From NCBI GenBank assembly GCA_026075535.2, contig AP026545.1, positions 310,001 to 374,000 of the forward strand: 64,000 bases of DNA, in the 5' to 3' direction. The notes beneath the pieces are model-generated. The model was not told the DNA's origin. It did no database searches and saw nothing but the letters and a program-made list of their open reading frames with translations. Made by a program: the position numbers and the translations under genes. Position 1 is the stretch's first letter; every line of letters starts with the position of its first letter. Of the stretch, positions 56,883 through 64,000 are shown one piece after another. The stretch is from Tricholoma matsutake (lineage: Eukaryota > Basidiomycota > Agaricomycetes > Agaricales > Tricholomataceae).

Positions 56883-58150
56883 TCAGTGTTGACCCTCTGA
56901 TTGGTTGATTGTCAGGTTTTGTTGGGATGGGGGTGGGGTCATTGGTTGATAGCTAACCATTGATGATCCTACATCGGCCAAGCTGGCCACTGCTGATGTG
57001 ATCGCCTGATTGTCAGGTTTTGTTGGGATGGGGGTGGGGTCATTGGTTGATACTGCTGACAATCCTATGTTGGGCATGCTGGCTGCTCCCATGTCCTGGC
57101 CGCCAAAAAGGGGGTGAGGTTTAGGACATTGTGATGTTTGTTGAGGAGGCAGAGTGGAGTTGTCATTTCGGAACAGGGATGGATCAATAGGGGGGTCATT
57201 CACATTGTTGCCTGACATGGGTCCCATGTACCTCATGTATGTGTCTTGAGGTATAAGATACTGTGGTTCACCATCACATGGACCATTAATTGGCTGTGGC
57301 TGAGCAATGCCTACAGAGTATGTCCATCGTCGTTTGATGGACTTGTACATCATTCAACAGAGTTGCACTTGTGTTCGAGTTGTGTGCCTGTTCTGCCATT
57401 GACCTTTGGCCAGGTTTCTTTGGCTTGGATTTGCCTTTTGCAGCTTTTATGGCTCTTGATTGTGAATGTAGGTTGGGAGAAGATACAGCTAAGGCTTGGG
57501 ATTGGCCCTCGGGGTCGGGCATGGGCATGGGCATGGGAGCAGGAGTGGCTGAGTCAGCACTGGCCACTGGGTTGTCCGCACTGGGCATGGCAGCGGTAGC
57601 AGCAGTGGGGGAGTCATTGGGCATGGCAGCAGCATCTGAATTACATTGGCCAGTGTGTTTGCGCATCTGTTGAGAAGGTGTAGGGCTATTCAAATCATTA
57701 GGATATTGCACAGGAGAGACACTACCATCATGTAGCTTGATTCTTTTGTACCTGAATGCCCTCTCAGGGCCCTGTGCCATTTGCTGCTGCAGAATGTGGT
57801 TGAAGAAGTCTTCTATGACACTCTTTTGTATGTTCCATGGGTCTGTCCATTTGAACCTGGCTGGGAGATATTCTGGATTGATGAATGTTGATGTGTGCTC
57901 AGCAATTGCTGTGAATGGGACATGGTGAGTACAACCATTGTTCGCTAGTTCTGCATGCAGATAAGTAGCAACTCATTGAAAAGGAAGTGATCATACTGTA
58001 ATGCTGCCCAACATACAACTTAAACCATTCCTCCAGCTCTTTTTTCTTGTACAGTGAGCCTTTCAATGGTGTGGATAGGATGGGGAACCCATCGCTAGTC
58101 ATCTCAAGTTGGATTTGCATTGAGTCACCATGCGCTGTTGACCTTGAAGC
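56883..58150 (-). pseudogene. Hypothetical basidiomycete protein, 5' end cut by Gypsy-2
   Basis: Minus strand. The first visible block, right next to the Gypsy-2 LTR at 58151, reads ASRSTAHGDSMQIQLEMTSDG and PLKGSLYKKKELEEWFKLYVG. After a probable intron near 57990-57940 comes VPFTAIAEHTSTFINPEYLP with RFKWTDPWNIQKSVIEDFFNH, then GPERAFRYKRIKLHDGS and a Pro/Ala/Ser-rich tail to about 57290. The tail frame 57353-56883 includes NDPTPIPTKPDNQ and, further on, PMTPPPSQQNLTINQ: both come from one duplicated 46-bp DNA segment read in two frames. The block order matches a mushroom-specific family with no known function. The start codon lies beyond the insertion. Confidence 0.5.
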
Positions 58151-58552
58151 TGTTAGGGTGACACCCACTATCTGCTAGCTAAGACTGTGCAGGTTCTCTC
58201 TACAAGAAGGGGGTGGGATCCATGTGCATGATGGGGGGATTGATGGTTTTGATGCGAGGGGTTATTAATAGGTGAGTTTGTTGACAAAGGCCTTTCACAC
58301 CAAAAGCGTAGGTGGAATATCTAAGAGAACACAACTGGGGTCCCCTACACATATATTTAGGGTTTATATACTATGTTACATATATTGTACAATGTTGTTA
58401 CCAACGCACTCATACATGCATGTACTTATTGATGCATGCAAAATAAAATTCTCATGCTATCAAAGTGTAGCATCATTTGGCGTCATGTAGCATAATTCAA
58501 CATAATAAAATAAAAATGAAATTTTATTAGGTAATGGGGTGGTTTCCTAACA
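58151..58552 (-). repeat. 3' LTR of Gypsy-2
   Basis: 402 bp, TGTTAGGGTG on the plus strand at the left and CCTAACA at the right, so 7-bp inverted ends. The plus-strand left end is repeated at 63934. Confidence 0.9.
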
Positions 58553-58565
58553 TTACCCCCCTTTT
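58553..58565 (-). other. Polypurine tract of Gypsy-2
   Basis: On the minus strand AAAAGGGGGGTAA ends directly at the LTR. This is the expected priming site for plus-strand synthesis. Confidence 0.75.
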
Positions 58566-58699
58566 ATGCCTCGACTTCCAGGCAAGAAAATATTATGTCT
58601 GTCCCCTCTGTGAAATTTTGGTAAGGCCAGAATTTCATCCCCTCAAACACCATTCTCACAATGCGATGCGGAGCATTCAGATTACGTTTAAAGAATTGG

Positions 58700-59817
58700 G
58701 TGATCATGTTATGTGCTCACTTACAATTCTCTTCAGGTTCCCACAAATTATTTTCATCGGTATAGTTTTTCCACTTTATTAAGAACTCCAATTTGTTCTG
58801 TTGAAGATGTGAGTCTAGAATTTCTTCAACTATGTATTCTGGAGCACCTTCTACTATTATTGGAGGTTGCGGAGTAGTTTGTTGGCCAGGAATAGTGGGT
58901 GGGCGGTAAGGGCATAGGCAGGATACGTTAATCTCAGGATCAATCTTGAATGATCAGGGTAATTTTAGCACTACTGCATTAGGCGAGATCACTTTAGAGA
59001 TCGCATATGGGCCAACTTGTTTCTCTGTAAGTTTCCTTGAAGGTTGTGGAATATTCAGGTCCTTGGTACTTAGCCACACCAAGTCACCAACTTTGTACTC
59101 TGGAGCACGTGCTTGAGTACGATCTGCATGTCGCATCATGTCATCACATGCTTTCTTCAATGCTGCCTCTGCTTCCTCTTGTACCTTTTGCATCTTAGAT
59201 ACAAAGTCTTCTACCGACTGTACTTCGACTTCCCTTCTGGGTTCTACTCTTATGCGAGGATGATATCCATAATTCATGAAAAAGGGTGACATACGAGTAG
59301 CCAAATGGAATTTGTTATTGTGGGAAAATTTGGCAATTGCCAGCCATTCAGGCCAGTCGGTTTGTTGGTAGTTGACAAACATACATAGGTACTGCTCCAA
59401 CTCCTGGTTCATTCTTTCTGTCTGCCCATCAGTCTGCAGGTGATATGCCATAGATAATTTAGTTTGAATTCCCAATATGTTGTTCAGCTCTCGCATAAAT
59501 GCAGAAGCACATTGTGGTCCATGATTGGAGATAACAGTATCAGGTAACCCATGTAACCGCCATACCTGATTTAGATAGAGGCATGCCAGGCCCAATGATG
59601 AGGTTTCTGTAGTAGTAGGAATAATATGGACCTCCTTTGTGAAGCGGTCGCATACTACAAATATTGCATCATACCCTTGAGCCTCAGGTAATCCGGTAAT
59701 AAAATCCACAGATATATCTCGCCACAGCACTTTAGGTATAGGGTTTGGCATTAATTTTCCTGCAGGTTTTTCTGGAAATTTCTTACGTATCACATCCATC
59801 CACATACCCCAACACAT
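58700..59817 (-). pseudogene. pol: Gypsy-2 integrase core and chromodomain
   Basis: Minus strand. Integrase core frame 59817-58954: DISVDFITGLPEAQGYD (first Asp), VISNHGPQCAS and DGQTERMNQELEQYL (Glu). The second catalytic Asp, normally in SDRGPQ, is Asn here (AAT, plus strand 59524-59526). The GPY-like end (KQVGPYAISKVISPNAVVLKL) is intact. A stop follows LKLP; the chromodomain is in the region 58850-58727 with IVEEILDSHLQQNKLEFLIKW and LWEPEENCK. Compared with Gypsy-1, the aromatic-cage Trp is retained. The integrase should be inactive because of the Asn. Confidence 0.9.
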
Positions 59818-60686
59818 ACTCCAAAATTCCGGGCCACCAATAATTTCTCATTACTAATTCCAACGTCTTCCATCTTCCTGGGTGTCCAGCAGTTGGCGTA
59901 TTGTGATGTAACTGGACGATCTCCCTTTGCAAATCCTGATCCTTTGGTACATACACTTTTCCTCAAAACAACACCAACCTCAGCCCATTCATCTCCTTTA
60001 ATATTACCTTTCTTCTCTCCCTTCAGAGCTTTCATGGCTTTCACTACTTCATTGTCCATTTCCAAACATTGTCTAATTTTAGACAACATTTCCGTTTCCG
60101 AGCTATCTATTGATAGATGCCTTTGATGCATAGCACAAATGCGAAAGTATTTGGATTTGAGTAAGGTAACATTCTTGTTGTCCTCCTCCACCCCCCTTTT
60201 ATGATCAATACATCTGGATAATGCATCTGCTTTCCTCATTAAGCTTCCCACTTTGTGGACCAAGTGAAAATTGAAATGTGATAGGAATAGTGCCCAATGT
60301 GCTTGCCAGCAATTAAGCTTTTTAGCAGACATGAAGTATTGCAGATTTTGATGATCCGTCCAGATCTCAATCTGATGCATACATCCCTCCAAATAATGCC
60401 TCCATGCCTCCAATGCTCATATTATCCCCAACATCTCTTTGTCATGCACATCATAATTCCTCTCCACATCATTCAACCCTCGGGACAAATATGCACAAGG
60501 ATGCCATTTGTCATCTTCACACAGCATTGATAATACCACTCCAGTAGCAAAGTCAGATGCATCTGATTCCACTCATAAAGGGCATGTGAAATCTACTGGG
60601 GCTAATATTGGTCCCTCCACAAACTTCCTCTTCAACTCCTCAAATGCTGTCTGCTGCTGCTCTCCCCACCTCCCCACTACTCCTTT
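59790..60686 (-). pseudogene. pol: Gypsy-2 RNase H and integrase zinc region
   Basis: Frame 60413-59790 shows EAWRHYLEG, IWTDHQNLQYF, KKLNCWQAHWALFLSHFNF and KADALSRCIDH, the C-terminal part of RNase H. The first half (60686-60420) is broken into other frames. Downstream, the zinc-domain pattern HHNTPTAGHPGRWKT is in another frame near 59920-59880. Confidence 0.82.
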
Positions 60687-61914
60687 TCACATAAGGTTAT
60701 GTAAGGGTGCAGCAATTTTGGAAAAATTGTGCACAAAGCAATGATAATAATTTGCGAGTCCCAAGAAGGCTTGAACCTCCTTGAGACGGGTGGGTGCAGG
60801 CCAATCTGTGATCGCCTGTACCTTGATCGGACCCATGTTGATCCCATCAGGGCTGATCAATAATCCTAGGAACTTGATCTCGCTTGCCCCAAACACACAC
60901 TTCTCCAGTTTCAAACATAGATCATTCTCTGCTAACCTCTGTAGCACCTCCTGCACTATCGCCTCATGATTTTCTTCATCCTCCATGAATATCAGAATGT
61001 TGTCAATAAATATTATTACCACGCCTTTGTCTTATGTCCTTGAAAATGTCGTTCATCATATTTTGGAATGTCAGGGGACTATTAGTCATCCCGAAAAACA
61101 TGACAAGCAGCTCGAAGGATCCTCAACATGTGGCAAATGCAGCCTTCCACTCATCTCCTTTCTTTATTCATACATTGTTGTATCCCCATCATAAATCCAA
61201 TTTTGTAAAGACTTTGGCTTTTCCCACCTTGTCAATTATTTCTGAGATCAACGGCAGGGGGTACGCATTCTTCACTGTCCACTCATTCAGATACCTATAA
61301 TCTGTACACATCCTCTTCCTTTGGTCTTTCTTTGGCACAAAGAATATTGGTGATGTCTGTGGTGATTTCGAAGGTCATATGTATCCTTTGTGCAATTGCT
61401 CCTTCAGGAATGCATCCACTTCTTCTTGTTCCATTGGAGATAATGGATATACCTTCAACTTCTTTGGCACAAACCCTGGCTTCATCTCGATCACATGATT
61501 CCATGGCTTCCGCACTGGCATTCGCTCAGACTCCTTCTTCTGGAACACTGACAGATATTCATGATACACTTTTGGCACCCATTCCTCCACTGGCTTCTCC
61601 ACCTTCACAATATTCTTGTCCCATGACTGTCCTCCACAAATTGCTCTAAAGGTTTGCTTCTGCTCTTCTTTCTTGATCATGACTGGAACTTCCTCATTTG
61701 GCATTTCCTCATCCTCCACTTCCTCCATCATAACAGAATACTTTCTCGGACATTCTTTTTCTTTCTTTTTCATTTTCTCCTTCTTCATCTTCCTCCCATA
61801 CACATTACATTCCTTAGGACAATGAGTCATTTGTACTTTCCCAGTTTTCCAATCAATTTTAGGATTATGCTTCTGTAACCACAGACATCCTATTTTTAGA
61901 TTGGTTTTCCCCAA
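60687..61914 (-). pseudogene. pol: Gypsy-2 reverse transcriptase
   Basis: Minus strand. 61914-61375 carries the pre-RT linker and KPWNHVIEMKPGF, YPLSPMEQEEVDAFL and HKGYI. TGA stops lie at 61375-61377, 61189-61191, 61168-61170 and 61123-61125. Gypsy-1 has Arg at each of these four places, encoded by CGA at three of them. The catalytic box (frame 61022-60687) reads FIDNILIF: the second Asp is Asn (plus-strand 60999-61001). The thumb continues with LQRLAENDLCLKLEKC and FLGLANYYHCFVHNFSK. It should be inactive. Confidence 0.9.
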
Positions 61915-62368
61915 GATCGCACACTTCGAATACGGCTCGCTCCTGATGCTCCTGATACTTTAGTACCATAGTCACCTCCTCCTTGATAGTTCCTCCACGA
62001 TTGACTGTTCCATCAATATTGTACACCATTATAGGTTGCACCAGCTTGCGTGTGCTAATACCGTTTCCAGTAATTAAGGACCGATTAATGAATAATCCTG
62101 TAGCACCACTATCAAGCAACACTTCCACATCAATCACTGCATGCATGTCCACTGTCTTCAGTCCCACAGTCAAGGTGATTTTGGGTTCTATTTGTGCAGA
62201 GCAAATAAAGAATTTAGGGGTTTTTGGAAATGACATGTGACAATTTTCTTTGTCATGTGATTGACAACAGTTGTACTCCTCCTCAATTTCTTTTTCTGGT
62301 TTGCTCTGGGTTTCCTCAGATACTAATACATTGTAACGATTCTGGGTCACCAATGGGGAAACCTTCAC
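61865..62368 (-). pseudogene. pol: Gypsy-2 aspartic protease
   Basis: Minus strand. The motif VLLDSGATGLFINRSLI has the catalytic Asp, unlike Gypsy-1, so this domain could be intact. Upstream is a Cys/His-rich linker (EEYNCCQSHDKENCHMSF). The frame changes near 61870 to reach CLWLQKHNPKIDW of the RT linker. Confidence 0.85.
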
Positions 62369-63450
62369 TGGGACTCTTCCACAAAATTCTTCTGCCTGCC
62401 TTCCTCCAGCTTCACTTCCTTGATTGTAGCTTCCCTAATCTTTCTTTTCTGCCTACAATTCCTAGAAATGCCCACAGTTAAAACATTTAAGTGGGGCTCG
62501 TCTCCCTGCTTGATCAACCTCCATTGCCTCTGCTGGTGCTGCTGACTCCGTAACTATAGGTGTCACTGCCATGGCCGGTGGCTGTGCCCTCGGAGCTTGC
62601 GCCTGAGGTGCCTTTCCTTTCTTGGACTTTCCTCCTGATGACTTTCCAAATTTACTACTTCCATACATCAACTTTGACTCTGCCTGTTCCTGCTGATATT
62701 GCTGGTCAAGGGGCATTGCCCAATTATACCACTCGTCCAACTTCTCTGGCATAGAAGGTAGTTGGTAGATAGACTTGAATAAAGAGGGATTTAATCCTGC
62801 TTTCAAAAACTCTACCAACACGGCTTCTCCCATGTCCGTTTGCGAAGCTTCTGCTTTGAACTGCAAAATAAATTCATCCACCATTAGGGAACCTTGGTGC
62901 ATGGTCTTTATTTAGCATTGGCTGTTGCCTTTAGATTAGGGTCTCCAAACTGTGCCTCCAATCTCTCTAGAAATTCTTTGAAGGTTGCAAATGGTTTATT
63001 TCCCATGGCATTTTGATTAATAGCCTCATTTCTCCAGAACTGTGCTTTCCCCCCCTGAATGTATGAGAGAGCAAACATAATCCTAGACTTGGCTGTACAA
63101 AACTCTGGCTTCCTCCCATGGATTTACAATACTATAGAGCTGATGAAGGATTTTGTATTCTCCATGATACTGTCAAAGATTTGCAGGGGTGCGTACTTAG
63201 GTAAGCATGCTTTTCCATTTCCAGTTTTCTCTGCTGTCTCATCCTCCTGTGACATCCACTCCACCATCTCCTCCATCTCATCATCTCTTTCTCCTGTCAT
63301 CTCTGGCTGTACTTCCGCTTGTCTGGGCTGTGATGCTGCCAACACTGACACTAATTGTGACATTTGTGCTGTGAGCGCATCAATTTTTGCCTCTAGTGCT
63401 GGTGTGGGAACAGGATTAGGGCCAGGATTAGAAGTTGAAGGTTCGGACAT
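62369..63450 (-). pseudogene. gag: Gypsy-2 gag
   Basis: Minus strand, ATG 63450 (MSEPSTSNPGPNPVPTPALE), with a short predicted coiled coil and acidic stretch. After a stop at about 63124 the gag domain continues in other frames (RIMFALSYIQGGKAQFW, FKEFLERLEAQFGDPN) and in 62902-62462 (VDEFILQFKAEASQTD, LKAGLNPSLFKSIYQLP, DEWYNWAMPLDQQYQ). The nucleocapsid zinc knuckle begins KCFNCGHF and is then lost to a stop and frame change at about 62465. Confidence 0.85.
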
Positions 63451-63933
63451 AATTGTAGAATCTGTGATGAATCACTTCTTTAACAAATTCAAGTTTTTTT
63501 TCTCTTTTTTTTGAGACCTCTCCAAATGTTTATGGGTCACGTGATCATTTCTCGATCGTTTGTCATTCGTCGGGCGCCTAATTTGACACTTCGGATCAAT
63601 AACCCTTCTAACAGTGCCTGATCTTGGGGATAACACTGAATTCGGCTTGTAACTAAAATAGTTGTCCAAATAGAGTGATGTAAATCATAACTTAACCAGA
63701 TCCAATTGGTTGTCTGGTTGCAGCTGTCCTAATGATGAGTGCTGCCTCTCGAACACTGGCAGTCGCAATGTAAGGCGAGGCCTGGCGTCGGCTTATGAAA
63801 GAAAAGGAAGATTATGTATATACAAGTACTTCCAGCTCATGCTGAAAGGATGAGTAATTGGATGTGGCACAGTGAAACAATGACATATGCACAAGTAAGA
63901 GAAGGCACACTGATATGGGAAGTTGTGTTCTTC
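63451..63933 (-). other. Gypsy-2 leader and primer-binding region
   Basis: Lies between the 5' LTR and gag. The minus-strand sequence right after the LTR starts GAAGAACACAACTTCCC; I do not recognise a tRNA match. No gene. Confidence 0.5.
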
Positions 63934-64000
63934 TGTTAGGGTGACACCCACTATCTGCTAGCTAAGACAGTGTGGGTTCTCTCTACAAGAAGGGGGCGGG
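63934..64000 (-). repeat. 5' LTR of Gypsy-2 (first 67 bp inside the window)
   Basis: TGTTAGGGTGACACCCACTA and the next bases match the 3' LTR from 58151, with a few changes (for example ACAGTGTGGG versus ACTGTGCAGG). Confidence 0.9.

Larger units (their letters stand above)
58151..64000 (-). mobile_element. Ty3/Gypsy chromodomain retrotransposon (Gypsy-2), minus strand, 5' LTR cut by the window end
   Basis: The minus strand reads gag, protease, reverse transcriptase, RNase H, integrase, chromodomain, polypurine tract and 3' LTR, in that order. The 3' LTR is complete (58151-58552); only 67 bases of the 5' LTR are inside the window (63934-64000), matching the left end at 58151 onward with few changes. 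The LTR ends are TGTTAGG...CCTAACA. The element carries four Arg-to-TGA stops in RT and altered RT and integrase catalytic residues. The target duplication cannot be tested, since one flank is outside. Confidence 0.93.

Noticed and set aside
1571..61377. TGA read as an amino acid (code change or readthrough)
   Set aside because: TGA also ends the hAT transposase at its expected C-terminus, TAA and TAG stops occur too, and Gypsy-1 has CGA at the matching sites. Mutation explains it better.

Overview
The window looks like transposon-dense chromosomal DNA from a mushroom-forming basidiomycete (Agaricomycetes). The evidence is short GT-AG introns (about 45-65 nt), chromodomain Ty3/Gypsy retrotransposons, KDZ-type transposon genes with CxC2, CxC5 and CxC6 cysteine clusters, fungal Tnp2 (CACTA-like), hAT and Harbinger transposases, and several protein families I know only from Agaricomycetes. 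A repeat-rich, perhaps ectomycorrhizal, species is plausible, but I cannot name it. I see no housekeeping gene. Most coding regions are mobile-element genes or lineage-specific families, and most are broken.

Layout. 1-9195: a Gypsy element (474-7933, LTRs 753 and 649 bp, 5-bp target duplication CACAC) sits inside an unrecognised gene whose reading frame continues across the empty site. 9384-11557: KDZ-associated CxC5/CxC6 gene, decayed. 12008-13500 (minus): KDZ CxC2 pseudogene, cut off by a small element starting at 13501. 14486-17349: Tnp2 pseudogene A. 18044-19064: a large, nearly perfect palindromic fold-back element. 21610-22190: candidate solo LTR. 22931-23408: short hAT-type element with 8-bp duplication. 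23926-25211: Harbinger pseudogene. 26573-27565 and 27893-29111: two basidiomycete family genes, the second with an HNH domain. 29.3-30.7 kb: hairpin-rich repeats and a minisatellite. 30899-35734: nearly complete hAT transposase gene with a second 1.8-kb hAT-like element in one intron. 36060-38935: Tnp2 pseudogene B. 39214-42818: two minus-strand hypothetical genes. 44092-45530: caspase-like (clan CD) protein gene. 46636-51785: large conserved basidiomycete gene, decayed, with a PHD-like end. 52705-53365: tandem repeats. 53486-58150: three small hypothetical genes with microsatellite expansions. 58151-64000 (minus): a second Gypsy element, running off the window.

Two themes connect the regions. 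First, decay is dominated by CpG loss: many premature stops are TGA where a relative in the window has CGA, and most differences between the two LTRs of the first Gypsy element are CG versus TG or CA. This suggests cytosine-methylation damage of repeats. Second, insertions are nested and datable by their target duplications: Gypsy into a gene, a hAT-like element into an intron of a hAT transposase gene, and a related element into the KDZ gene. The most unusual object is the small hAT-like family: CAGTA/GAGGT-type termini, subterminal tRNA-like modules pointing outward, and an internal stem-loop placed 5 nt before an intron-like GT...AG segment. Four copies of the stem-loop module are present (14.1, 29.5, 30.1 and 33.1 kb).
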